Below are positions 52,455-61,057 of a stretch of DNA of 64,000 nucleotides, piece by piece. This DNA is from CAWFGW01 sp963815495. GTDB lineage: Bacteria > Bacteroidota > Bacteroidia > Cytophagales > JAAEPT01. Under the pieces are notes generated by a model, which was not told the DNA's origin, did no database searches, and saw nothing but the letters and a program-made list of their open reading frames with translations. Position 1 is the first letter of the stretch. Every line of letters starts with the position of its first letter. A program made the translations under genes and the position numbers. The stretch lies in the NCBI GenBank assembly GCA_963815495.1, contig CAWFGW010000003.1, positions 1-64,000 of the forward strand, written 5' to 3'.

Positions 52455-55370
52455 ATGTTTTTCACCATCTTTTTCTTTATTTCTATAAGCACCTTCGCTC
52501 AAAATTTCGAAACCCAAAAACTTACCGATAAAAACGGTTATTCATATGAAACCGTTGAGGGAGATCCCTTAAAAACACGTATCTATACGTTAAAAAATGG
52601 CTTAAAAGTATATCTGTCTGTTTATAAAGACGAACCACGGATTCAAACCTATGTAGCTATTAAAGCGGGTAGCAAAAGTGATCCTGCGACAGCGACTGGC
52701 TTGGCGCATTATTTAGAGCATATTTTATTCAAAGGGACTTCTAAAATAGGTTCATCAGATTGGGAGCACGAAAGCCAATTGCTTACTGAAATTGAAACGT
52801 TATACGAATCGTACCGACAGACAAAAGATTCTACCAAGCGAACAGTTATCTATCATCAAATAGATAGTATCTCTGGTGTAGCTGCCAAATACGCAATTGC
52901 TAACGAATATGATAAGCTGATGAGTAATGTAGGTGCTAGTGGTACCAATGCCTACACTTTCTTTGAACAAACAGTGTACATCAATGATATACCTGCCAAT
53001 CAAATTAACAAATGGATAGAAATTGAAGCAGAACGATTTGGAGAAGTAGTACCACGGTTATTTCATACTGAGTTAGAAGCCGTTTATGAAGAAAAGAATA
53101 GAGGTGTTGATTCTGACCGTAGAAAAGTTTGGGAATCGCTCTTAGAAGGGATTTTTCCGACACATCAATATGGAACACAAACCACAATCGGTACGGTGGA
53201 GCATTTACAAAATCCATCCATCACTGAAATCAAGAAATACTTCCACAAGTATTATGTACCAAATAATATGGCCATTTGTTTGAGTGGTGATTTAGATCCT
53301 GCATCAACCATCAAAACTATTGATGAGTACTGGGGGCAAAAAGAAGCTCAACCAGTTGCTGATTTTGTGGTAGCAAAAGAAAAGCCCATTCAGCAGCCCA
53401 TAGTACGGGAAGTAGTAGGCCCTGATGCAGAAAATGTGACTTTGGGTTTCCGTTTTCCCGGTATGGCAAGTAAAGAAGCTTTAATGATGGAATTGGTGTC
53501 TATGATTCTATCCAATAGTCAAGCGGGGTTAATTGATTTGAACCTTAACCAACAACAGAAAGTGCTGGGTGCTTATTCTTATCCTTTACGATTGAAAGAT
53601 TATTCAATTCAGATGTTGTCGGCTTCGCCTAAAACCGGACAAACTTTAGAAGAAGCACGCGATTTATTGTTAGGTCAACTGGAATTAATCAAACAAGGAA
53701 AGTTTGATGATTGGTTGATACCTGCAATTGTCAACGATTACAAAAAATCACAAATGTTGGAGATGGAAAGTAACAAAGCCAGAGCGACTTCGTTTGTCAG
53801 TGCCTTCGTTGCAGATATACCTTGGGCTGAGGCAGTTGCTGAAATTGCTGAATTAGAAAAAATCACAAAACAAGAAGTGATTGACTTCGCTAAAACGAAC
53901 TACAAAGACAATTATGTTGTGGTTTATAAACGAACAGGTGTAGATACTACCATTGTACGGGTACCAAAACCGATAATTACACCAGTGGAGGTTAATCGTG
54001 AAAAGCAATCGCCATTTTATGTTCGATTGACCGAAGAAAAAGTAGATGAGATTAAACCTGTGTTTGTGGATTTTGAAAAAGACATGACCTTCAGCGAGTT
54101 CAAAGGATTACCTATTCATTACAAAGCAAATACAGAAAACACCCGGTTCAACCTGTATTACATCTTAGACATGGGGAGCCGTCATAATAAGAAGTTGAGT
54201 TTAGCAGTCAGTTATCTTGATTATTTAGGAACTGATAAATATTCTGCCGAAGACTTAAAAAAAGAATTTTACAAATTGGGTTGTGAATATGGGGTAATGA
54301 CTTCCGATGATCAAGTGTATGTGTCATTAAGTGGTTTGAACAAAAACTTTGACAAAGCACTGGAACTCTTTGAGAATTTCTTGACCAACGTACAACCTAA
54401 CAAAGAAGCCTACGAGGAAATGGTTGGACGAATCTTAAAATCCAGACAAGATGCTAAGTTGAATAAAGGAACAATTTTACAAAAGGCTATGCTTAACTAT
54501 GTGATTTATGGAGAGAAGTCGCCATTTACAGATATACTTTCAGAGGAGGAACTCAAAGCCATCCAACCTCAGGAACTGGTAAATAAAGCGAAGGATATCT
54601 TAAACTACCGACACCGCGTGTTGTATTATGGTCCTACTTCGGTCGAGGATTTGAAAAAGTCGTTAAAGAAATACCACAAGGTACTAAAAGACTTAAAAGC
54701 ATATCCTGAAAAAACGGTTTACCCAGAAAAACCACTTGAGGAAAACAAGGTTTATTTTGTGAACTATGACATGGTGCAGGCGGAACTGTTAATGATTTCA
54801 CGATCGAAGCCCTATAGCGAAACATTAGACATTCAAGCCGATTTATTTAACGAATACTTTGGCGGCAGCATGGGCTCAATTGTCTTTCAAGAGCTAAGAG
54901 AATCCAAAGCGTTAGCTTACTCAGTGCGTGCACAATATAGCACAGCAAGCAAGCCCAACAAGTCCAACTATGTGGTTTCGTATATCGGCTCACAAGCGGA
55001 TAAATTAAAACAAGCTGTAGACGGAATGATTGAACTACACCAAAATTTTAAAGCCTCAGATGTGGCCTTTGCCAATGCGAAAGATGCTATTTTAAGTGGC
55101 ATAGAAACTAACCGCACAACCAAAACAGCGGTATTGTTTGCTTATGAGGGGGCACAAGAGTTTAACCGCGATTATACTTTAACCAAACCTTTATACGAGT
55201 ACACGCAAAAAGCCTCTTTAAAAGATATTGAAGCTTTTCATCAAGCTTATTTCAAAGACCAAACACGGGTGTTTTTGGTAATTGGTTCGAAAGAACATGT
55301 AGACTTAGAAGCGTTGAAAGCCTATGGTGAAGTAGTGGAGTTAAGCTTGGAGGCGATTTTTGGGTATTGA
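52455..55370 (+). CDS. Exported M16 (insulinase-like) zinc metallopeptidase
   Basis: A signal peptide begins at the Met at 52455 (MFFTIFFFISISTFAQ); the frame extends further upstream to 52347, but that part looks non-coding. The active site is the inverted zinc motif HYLEH in GLAHYLEHILFKG, with the downstream Glu in LEAVYEEKNRG. The protein contains two M16 halves (the second lacks the motif), plus the hydrophobic SIVFQELRESKALAYSV of the C-terminal half. It should be a periplasmic or surface peptidase. The substrate is unknown. It follows dnaX by 18-126 bases, depending on the true start. Confidence 0.92.
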   Translation: MFFTIFFFISISTFAQNFETQKLTDKNGYSYETVEGDPLKTRIYTLKNGLKVYLSVYKDEPRIQTYVAIKAGSKSDPATATGLAHYLEHILFKGTSKIGSSDWEHESQLLTEIETLYESYRQTKDSTKRTVIYHQIDSISGVAAKYAIANEYDKLMSNVGASGTNAYTFFEQTVYINDIPANQINKWIEIEAERFGEVVPRLFHTELEAVYEEKNRGVDSDRRKVWESLLEGIFPTHQYGTQTTIGTVEHLQNPSITEIKKYFHKYYVPNNMAICLSGDLDPASTIKTIDEYWGQKEAQPVADFVVAKEKPIQQPIVREVVGPDAENVTLGFRFPGMASKEALMMELVSMILSNSQAGLIDLNLNQQQKVLGAYSYPLRLKDYSIQMLSASPKTGQTLEEARDLLLGQLELIKQGKFDDWLIPAIVNDYKKSQMLEMESNKARATSFVSAFVADIPWAEAVAEIAELEKITKQEVIDFAKTNYKDNYVVVYKRTGVDTTIVRVPKPIITPVEVNREKQSPFYVRLTEEKVDEIKPVFVDFEKDMTFSEFKGLPIHYKANTENTRFNLYYILDMGSRHNKKLSLAVSYLDYLGTDKYSAEDLKKEFYKLGCEYGVMTSDDQVYVSLSGLNKNFDKALELFENFLTNVQPNKEAYEEMVGRILKSRQDAKLNKGTILQKAMLNYVIYGEKSPFTDILSEEELKAIQPQELVNKAKDILNYRHRVLYYGPTSVEDLKKSLKKYHKVLKDLKAYPEKTVYPEKPLEENKVYFVNYDMVQAELLMISRSKPYSETLDIQADLFNEYFGGSMGSIVFQELRESKALAYSVRAQYSTASKPNKSNYVVSYIGSQADKLKQAVDGMIELHQNFKASDVAFANAKDAILSGIETNRTTKTAVLFAYEGAQEFNRDYTLTKPLYEYTQKASLKDIEAFHQAYFKDQTRVFLVIGSKEHVDLEALKAYGEVVELSLEAIFGY

Positions 55371-55540
55371 AGTTTAATCCCATCAGAGTTTTCTGAAAAA
55401 GAATAACCTACTCTGGTCTTAGCGTCTCGCTGAGACCTTTCAAGAGGATGACTTTTCTATTACTGTTTTAGTAATAGAATAAGGTTTCTTGTTTTAAAGT
55501 AGCGGCCGTTATTCCACCAACTCAAGAAGGTTGTAGGTAC

Positions 55541-55573
55541 AAAAGTTGTTGGAAACTATTGTCAACAACTTTT
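55541..55573 (+). terminator. Terminator downstream of the M16 peptidase gene
   Basis: AAAAGTTGTTG and CAACAACTTTT pair perfectly around an 11-base loop, followed by Ts. Another hairpin (ggtcttagcg with cgctgagacc) lies upstream at about 55416-55438, and a small tattac/gtaata stem lies between the two; the region may be structured as a whole. Confidence 0.7.
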
Positions 55574-55604
55574 TTCATAAAATGAATTTTAATCGAAAAA
55601 ATTA

Positions 55605-56342
55605 ATGAATATGGGAGTAAATATATTTAATACGATCCATGAGTTAATTGAAGCAACGGCTTCCCATTTTATAGAGGTTGGACAAGCGGCTATTGAGGAA
55701 CGAGGGAAATTTAATGTGGTATTATCTGGGGGGCCAACCCCCAAATTACTATATAAAAAGCTCGCTTCATCTCCTTTTAAAAATCAGTTAGAATGGGATA
55801 AAGTGTTTTTCTTTTTTGAAGATGAGCGTTATGTGCCCGCAGACCATTCGGAATACAATGGAAAAATGGTAGCAGAAGCATTGTTTAACCCCCTAAATGT
55901 TTTGACTTCAAATATATTCTTGGTAGATACCTCATTAACACCTCATCTTGCAGCAAAAGAATATGAAAATACCATTTTGCAACACTTTAATTGGGGTAAA
56001 ATTGCGTTTGATTTAGTAATACTTGGATTAGGTGAAGACGCACATACGGCATCTCTTTTTCCCTATTCAACTATATTGGGTGATATGACAAGTTCAATTC
56101 AAGAAGTTTATGCAAAAGAGAAAGAGGCCTTTAGAATCAGCATGACTGCCCCAATGATTAATGACGCCAGAAATCTAACTTTTTTAGTAGCAGGCGAAGA
56201 AACTTCAGATGCAGTGTATAATGTGTTAGAAGGGGAACGAAATCCTACGAAATACCCCTCACAACTTATACAGCCCATAAATGGAAACTTAAATTGGTAT
56301 ATCGATAGTGAAGCTGCCTCGAAGTTGAATAAAAAAGCTTAA
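55605..56342 (+). CDS. pgl: 6-phosphogluconolactonase
   Basis: Pgl hydrolyses 6-phosphogluconolactone in the oxidative pentose-phosphate pathway. The 245-aa protein has the DevB-type signature: VVLSGGPTPKLLYKKL for phosphate binding, VFFFFEDERYVPADHSEYN, and ILGLGEDAHTASLFP with the catalytic His/Glu region. The start ATG at 55605 has a second Met two codons later. No zwf or gnd is visible in the window, so the gene stands apart. Confidence 0.93.
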   Translation: MNMGVNIFNTIHELIEATASHFIEVGQAAIEERGKFNVVLSGGPTPKLLYKKLASSPFKNQLEWDKVFFFFEDERYVPADHSEYNGKMVAEALFNPLNVLTSNIFLVDTSLTPHLAAKEYENTILQHFNWGKIAFDLVILGLGEDAHTASLFPYSTILGDMTSSIQEVYAKEKEAFRISMTAPMINDARNLTFLVAGEETSDAVYNVLEGERNPTKYPSQLIQPINGNLNWYIDSEAASKLNKKA

Positions 56343-56477
56343 TTAAGCGCATTGTTTAAGTTTTGCTGGTATAATGTGAGATTTTTAAATTTATAAAAAG
56401 TAATGACAGCGTACTTAGTAACGAAATCTGTTTTAGGACAACGGAAGTAGTAGAACGGTTGGATATACATATAAATA

Positions 56478-56717
56478 TTAAAGATGACAGTACCGATCCA
56501 GTTGTTCAAAAGCTTTTCTGAGTTTTTCTCTGCGTTTAGTTTTAAAATCTGTAGTGTCATTAACTTCACTATCATGTTTGTTCTGAAGCTTTATATTTTT
56601 TTCTTTCTCAACTAGAGGAGGTTTTTTAACTGGAGATATGTTTTCTTTTGGATAAATGAATCCAAGAATTGAAGCAAATAAGAGTGTGACTAATATAATT
56701 TGTGGTAAATTTTTCAT
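56478..56717 (-). CDS. Small exported hypothetical protein (79 aa)
   Basis: The first 20 residues (MKNLPQIILVTLLFASILGF) form a signal peptide or signal anchor. The remainder is rich in Lys, Pro and Glu and then basic (TKRREKLRKAF), probably unstructured and helical by turns. There is no lipobox Cys. It is not in an obvious operon, and I do not recognise the family. A signal-anchored peptide with a charged tail is the only firm statement. Confidence 0.5.
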   Translation of the reverse strand: MKNLPQIILVTLLFASILGFIYPKENISPVKKPPLVEKEKNIKLQNKHDSEVNDTTDFKTKRREKLRKAFEQLDRYCHL

Positions 56718-56948
56718 GATCGTTTAAGAATCTATTATTTATTTATAAATGAATAATTGTGCCAATAAGCCAGAGGGCTATTTTAATAGAAAAAGACTAT
56801 TTTTAATTAATAGCTGCGTATTTTAATACCCATTGAGGAATGTGGCTATTCCCCAGTTGGATAAGGAGTAAAAAGAAATTAATACGAGTGAGGTAAAGTA
56901 AAAAAGTATAGTTATTGGTTTTTCTTTTGGATAAACTTAGGATTTCAC

Positions 56949-57140
56949 TTAATTGACACTATTCGACTCAATCAATTCTCCCTTTTCTTTTTTTAACCCA
57001 AAAGGAAATGCCTTAGGGGCTTCACCTATAGACTTAAATAGGGTATAAAATAACCCTAATAAAACAGGATAAACTATTTTAGCAATAATCGCCTGTATAC
57101 TAAAAGTTAACCAGGTAGTTTTTTTCTTTTTTTCCTGAAT
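56949..57140 (-). pseudogene. Membrane-associated small frame without a normal start codon
   Basis: The minus strand has an uninterrupted frame reading TTWLTFSIQAIIAKIVYPVL, then LGLFYTLFKSIGEAPKAFPF and GLKKEKGELIESNSVN, stop at 56949. It has an obvious hydrophobic core and a protein-like composition. There is no ATG, GTG or TTG: the frame opens with ATT at 57140, inside the stop of the lipoprotein gene (TAATT where TAATG would be usual). Either translation starts at ATT, or a point mutation has disabled the gene. Upstream there are two runs of seven As, where a frameshift is also possible. Confidence 0.4.
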
Positions 57141-57310
57141 TAGCTAAAGAATTTATAGACTAAAACTCCAATGCCGATAAATACGGCTAGTACTAGAAAT
57201 ATTCCAACACCCATTCCTGCTTTGAATATACCACCTATTAATTCACAGGAACTAAAAAGAGTGGTACAAATTATCAGGATAATGTAATTAAGAAGGCTTG
57301 CCTGTTTCAT
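57140..57310 (-). CDS. Small lipoprotein with a membrane helix (56 aa)
   Basis: The frame reads MKQASLLNYIILIICTTLFSSCELIGGIF, with a lipobox-like LFSSC at residues 18-22. A Gly-rich hydrophobic helix (KAGMGVGIFLVLAVFIGIGVLVY) follows, then FFS and the stop. Very similar short proteins (often mislabelled as cytidylyltransferases) are widespread in Bacteroidota, with the same C-E-x-I-G-G-I-F-K-A-G stretch after the lipid Cys. The function is unknown. The ATG is clear. It is followed at its stop by the frame at 56949-57140. Confidence 0.75.
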   Translation of the reverse strand: MKQASLLNYIILIICTTLFSSCELIGGIFKAGMGVGIFLVLAVFIGIGVLVYKFFS

Positions 57311-57567
57311 GATTTGGTATTTTATGTGGTTTAATAGTTAATACCATTAACCTCACCATTTTTATTCCAGTTTCGAAGGATGTCCATTTTTACTCCCAAA
57401 TTGCCTTTAAAGCCTGTTTTGAAATATTATCAGTTTATCTGGAGGGGTATTCTTGTAAATAAAATTCCACAACTATAAGCCTATTTAATAGCGTAATAGT
57501 TATATGCTCTTATACTCTATTTTTACCTCTTGAATTTTTTTACCTTTCCGAAAAACAATAATAAAAA

Positions 57568-57963
57568 ATGAATTTTCATACTAGAAAGTGGATTAAGCCC
57601 GAAGATCTCAACCCAAACGGCACTTTGTTCGGTGGTCGTTTGTTGGAATGGATAGATGAAGAGGCTGCCATCTATGCCGCGATACAACTGGATAATAATT
57701 TTGTTGTAACAAAGTTTATTTCAGAAATTAATTTTAGGAGTTCTGCCAAGCAAGGTGAAATTGTTGAGATAGGGATTCAAGCCACACATTTTGGCAACAC
57801 TTCTCTCACGATGAAATGCGAGGTGAGGAATAAAATTACTCGAAGACAAATAATTACAATTGATACTATTGTTATGGTTAATGTTGGTGACGATGGTTTG
57901 CCTGCCCCGCATGGAAAAACGTCCGTTCAGTATATTAAAGATAGGTTTGACGAAAAAGATTAA
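57568..57963 (+). CDS. Acyl-CoA thioesterase (YciA-like hotdog fold)
   Basis: The 131-aa protein is a single hotdog domain: LNPNGTLFGGRLLEWIDEEAA supplies the catalytic Asn/Asp-type residues around GRLLEWIDE, then NFRSSAKQGEIVEIG and TSLTMKCEVRNKI. It hydrolyses acyl-CoA thioesters; the chain length is not predictable. It is a single-gene unit with ATG at 57568 and no clear neighbour relationship. Confidence 0.92.
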   Translation: MNFHTRKWIKPEDLNPNGTLFGGRLLEWIDEEAAIYAAIQLDNNFVVTKFISEINFRSSAKQGEIVEIGIQATHFGNTSLTMKCEVRNKITRRQIITIDTIVMVNVGDDGLPAPHGKTSVQYIKDRFDEKD

Positions 57964-58057
57964 GTCCTATTATTTTTTCTAAAACGAAGATATGCTTCAC
58001 TCCCGATGTCTAAAAATAATAACTTATATTAGAGAATAATTTATCAACAAAATAAAC

Positions 58058-58645
58058 ATGAATCCAGTACTCAACCAGAATCTTTTTTTTGTAAAAGAAC
58101 ATGTAGGCATGTTCAAAGCCGCTAACAATTTTGATATCTATGACCCACAAAGTCAACAGATGTTAATGACTTGCCGAGAAGAAAACCTAGGCTTTTTTAC
58201 TAAAATGCTTCGTTTTACCGATTACAAGCGAATGACTCCATTCAATATTGAAATTAAAACGGTGACAGGGGAGAAAGTCTTAACGATAAAGCGTGGTGTC
58301 TCCATCTTTTTATCTGATGTACAAGTATTTGACGAGAATGATCATAAGATAGGTCAGTTCAAACAGCGCTTCTTTTCTTTTGGTGGCAAATTCGATGTGC
58401 TAGATGCTGAAGGTAAAAAGATGTGTCAACTTAAGGGAAAATGGACTAGTTGGGATTTTAAATTTGTACATGAAAAAATAGAATTTGCTCAGGTTACAAA
58501 ACAATGGGCGGGATTAGGTAAAGAACTATTTACCACAGCAGATAACTACGTATTACAGATTGATGAAAAGGTACCCGAAAATAATTCGCTACGCTTTTTA
58601 ATTCTTGCGGCAGTTATGTGTATTGATATGGTTTTGAAAGAGTAA
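58058..58645 (+). CDS. Phospholipid-scramblase-like (LURP-one fold) protein
   Basis: The 195-aa protein has the repeated short-strand pattern of scramblase/LURP-one (tubby-like) proteins: FFVKEHVGMFKAANNFDIYD, then ITIKRG-type strands (KVLTIKRGVSIFLSDVQVFD), IGQFKQRFFSFGGKFDVLD and WTSWDFKFV. A short hydrophobic C-terminus (LRFLILAAVMCIDMVL) may bind the membrane. Bacterial members are not well characterised. A strong terminator follows at 58656-58686. Confidence 0.75.
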   Translation: MNPVLNQNLFFVKEHVGMFKAANNFDIYDPQSQQMLMTCREENLGFFTKMLRFTDYKRMTPFNIEIKTVTGEKVLTIKRGVSIFLSDVQVFDENDHKIGQFKQRFFSFGGKFDVLDAEGKKMCQLKGKWTSWDFKFVHEKIEFAQVTKQWAGLGKELFTTADNYVLQIDEKVPENNSLRFLILAAVMCIDMVLKE

Positions 58646-58655
58646 AAAATTTAAT

Positions 58656-58686
58656 AACCAAATTCGGTAAAGCACCGAATTTGGTT
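58656..58686. terminator. Bidirectional terminator between convergent genes
   Basis: AACCAAATTCGGT and ACCGAATTTGGTT form a perfect 13-bp stem with a five-base loop. It serves the plus-strand scramblase-like gene and the minus-strand lipoprotein gene at 58700. Confidence 0.92.
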
Positions 58687-58699
58687 TTATAGTCATTTT

Positions 58700-58930
58700 T
58701 TAATTTTCACCATCTACATTGATGTTAACATCATCACTTTCAACACCAACTTTTTTATCGTCAGCATCAACATTGATATTCACACCATTTTTTTTCTCAG
58801 GATCTTCGGTTTGATACTCTTGAGTTTGCGTTTGAGGTTCTACTGGAACACCTTCGGGTTTAGGGTCATTACAGCCAATTAACGAAGCGATTAAAAATAG
58901 GGTGCAAGCAGATTTCATTATATTCTTCAT
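58700..58930 (-). CDS. Small lipoprotein with acidic tail (76 aa)
   Basis: The signal sequence ends in a good lipobox (SLIGC, Cys at about residue 20), so it is probably lipidated. The mature part is rich in Pro, Gln and Glu and then has two related NINVD(A/G) segments (VNINVDADDKKVGVESDD and VNINVDGEN). It has no catalytic motif. A start at the fifth codon is also possible. The function is unknown. Confidence 0.7.
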   Translation of the reverse strand: MKNIMKSACTLFLIASLIGCNDPKPEGVPVEPQTQTQEYQTEDPEKKNGVNINVDADDKKVGVESDDVNINVDGEN

Positions 58931-59188
58931 GGAAAATATGGTTTATGTTAATTTTGACTTATCACCATGAATAATAATGCCAATAGCAAATGATGTGAAT
59001 GAGGGCCTGAGAAAGGTTTAAAATTAATTAATGTGTGGATTAATATCCACATGTTTACCAGTGTATTTCCCCAACTGTTTTGAAAATCAATTTCGTTCAG
59101 GAAATGTTTGAGGAACTAACTTTTTTTGATTTCGGTTAATTGAATTGCTTGGGGTAATTATGAGGCAAAGCCATAACGACAATCAAAA

Positions 59189-59803
59189 ATGAAAAACACT
59201 ATAGAAACAGCTTTAGAGAAATCAATTTCATTTGATGAATATGTTGCCCTCTTCGATCAATTAGTGAAAGAAGGGAAAACAACGGGTCCTAATCAATCTG
59301 AAGGATATATTAGTTTCACAAAGCTGAACTGGTCACGTTACAAAAGAGCCTTGAAACAAATTGAGTTGGATCAGGCTACGTTACATGTATTGGCTGAAAT
59401 TAAAGAGCCCTTAACTTTATTGATAATTACAGAAGTCTGGTGTGGCGATGCTTCCCAGGTTTTACCCGTTATTCAATTGATGGATGAACTATCGGAGAAA
59501 ATCACTTCAAAGCTGGTTTTGCGTGATGAACACGCAGCTTTAATGAATGCGTTTTTGACTAATGGTGGAAAAGCAATTCCTAAGGTTATAGTACTAGATG
59601 AAAACAATAAGGTATTAACCAGTTGGGGACCACGTCCTTCAGAGTTACAAAAACAAGTACTAGCCTATAAAACCGAAAATCCAACTTCCACGGGAATGGA
59701 TGTTTCAGGGTTAGTGCAAAAATGGTATAATGAAGACCGCGGTAAAATTACGCAACTTGAATTAGCTTCTTTACTTCAAAAAAATATTCATTTAGAAGTA
59801 TAA
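59189..59803 (+). CDS. Thioredoxin-fold protein lacking the second active-site Cys
   Basis: The middle of the protein has a thioredoxin fold: LTLLIITEVWCGDASQVLPVIQLM, a beta-strand then the active-site position. The usual CxxC is CGDA, so only the first Cys is present, and a cis-Pro region appears as AIPKVIVLD. The family (thioredoxin-like, about 200 aa) is common in Bacteroidota; with one Cys it cannot form the internal disulfide and may act as a monothiol or chaperone-like protein. The start is an ATG at 59189. Confidence 0.8.
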   Translation: MKNTIETALEKSISFDEYVALFDQLVKEGKTTGPNQSEGYISFTKLNWSRYKRALKQIELDQATLHVLAEIKEPLTLLIITEVWCGDASQVLPVIQLMDELSEKITSKLVLRDEHAALMNAFLTNGGKAIPKVIVLDENNKVLTSWGPRPSELQKQVLAYKTENPTSTGMDVSGLVQKWYNEDRGKITQLELASLLQKNIHLEV

Positions 59804-59916
59804 AAATGATTGGTAAGCTTGGTATTAAGACTAAGTGTAAGCACCTTATTTTGAATAATTAAGAATAGTTTCAATAAAAATCATTATCTATTTATCCACA
59901 TTCAGAAGTAAACTTG

Positions 59917-59943
59917 TATATTTGCGTCCCTTTTTGGGAACGA
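59917..59943 (+). promoter_or_regulatory. Promoter and 5' hairpin of the aro operon
   Basis: TATATTTG (59917-59924) is a perfect Bacteroidota -7 box. It is followed directly by cgtccctttttgggaacg, a hairpin at or near the mRNA 5' end. An element of the same kind precedes rplM at 63447. Confidence 0.75.
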
Positions 59944-59959
59944 GAACGAAAAAAAGAAC

Positions 59960-61057
59960 ATGACAGAATTAAACATCACACCATTAGAAAGTTGGTCTGG
60001 GGTTAAAAATAGACCTCTAATCATCGCTGGTCCGTGTAGTGCGGAAACCGAAGAGCAAATTATGACTATAGCCACAGCGCTTAAAGATAAAGGTGTTGAT
60101 TATATGAGAGCCGGAATCTGGAAGCCAAGAACTAGACCTGGTTCCTTTGAAGGGATTGAAGAAGAAGGCTTGAAGTGGTTGAGCCGTGTGAAAAAAGAAT
60201 TAGGGATGAAAGTTGGTACTGAGGTAGCAAATCCTGAACACGTTGAGTTAGCCATGAAATATGGTATTGACTGTTTGTGGGTAGGTGCTCGTACTACAGT
60301 TAACCCCTTTGCTATGCAAGAATTAGCAGAGTCATTACAAGGCCTGGATGTACCTGTTTTGGTTAAAAATCCGATCAATCCCGATGTCCAATTGTGGATT
60401 GGTGGTATCGAAAGAATTGCCAATGCTGGAATCACAAAATTAGCAGCAATACATAGAGGTGTGTCTACTTACGATAAAACGAAGTACAGAAACAAACCAA
60501 TGTGGGAAATGGCGATTGAGTTGAAAAAAGCCATGCCGAATATTCCAATCATTAATGATCCATCACACATAGCAGGTCGAAGAGATTTGATTGAAGAGGT
60601 GTCACAAAAAGCCATGGATTTAGGGCTTGACGGTTTGATGATTGAAACACATAATGACCCAGATAAAGCCTGGTCAGATGCAAAACAACAAGTAACACCA
60701 AAAGTATTATTCCAAATACTGGGGAACTTAAAAATCAGAAACGTTTCGACAAGTAACGTGGCATTCAATACTTCGTTAGAAGATTTAAGAGATCAGATCG
60801 ATACGGCTGATAGAGAGATACTAGAAGCGTTGGCTAACAGAATGCGCATTGTAGAGCAAATCGGTGAATACAAAAGAGATAATAATGTCACTACACTTCA
60901 AGTAGCACGTTGGGATTCATTGTTAAACGATAGAACTGAAAAAGGAAAAGCATTAAATCTTTTTCCAGAATTCGTACAAGATGTGTTCAAGCAAATTCAC
61001 AAAGAATCTATTAGAGCACAAAGCCAGATAATGAATAATGATAAAATAGATGCATAA
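59960..61057 (+). CDS. Bifunctional DAHP synthase / chorismate mutase
   Basis: The N-terminal about 260 residues are a class I-beta/KDO8P-type DAHP synthase (IIAGPCSAETEEQI, MRAGIWKPRTRPGSF, VGARTTVNPFAMQEL, NDPSHIAGRRDLI, and GLMIETHNDPDKAWSDA). This enzyme makes the first intermediate of the shikimate pathway. The C-terminal part (about 270-355, LEDLRDQIDTADREILEALANRMRIVEQIG in outline) is an AroQ-type chorismate mutase. The fusion links the pathway entry to the phenylalanine/tyrosine branch and may allow feedback control. It leads an operon with aroB and aroA, with an eight-base overlap into aroB. Confidence 0.95.
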   Translation: MTELNITPLESWSGVKNRPLIIAGPCSAETEEQIMTIATALKDKGVDYMRAGIWKPRTRPGSFEGIEEEGLKWLSRVKKELGMKVGTEVANPEHVELAMKYGIDCLWVGARTTVNPFAMQELAESLQGLDVPVLVKNPINPDVQLWIGGIERIANAGITKLAAIHRGVSTYDKTKYRNKPMWEMAIELKKAMPNIPIINDPSHIAGRRDLIEEVSQKAMDLGLDGLMIETHNDPDKAWSDAKQQVTPKVLFQILGNLKIRNVSTSNVAFNTSLEDLRDQIDTADREILEALANRMRIVEQIGEYKRDNNVTTLQVARWDSLLNDRTEKGKALNLFPEFVQDVFKQIHKESIRAQSQIMNNDKIDA

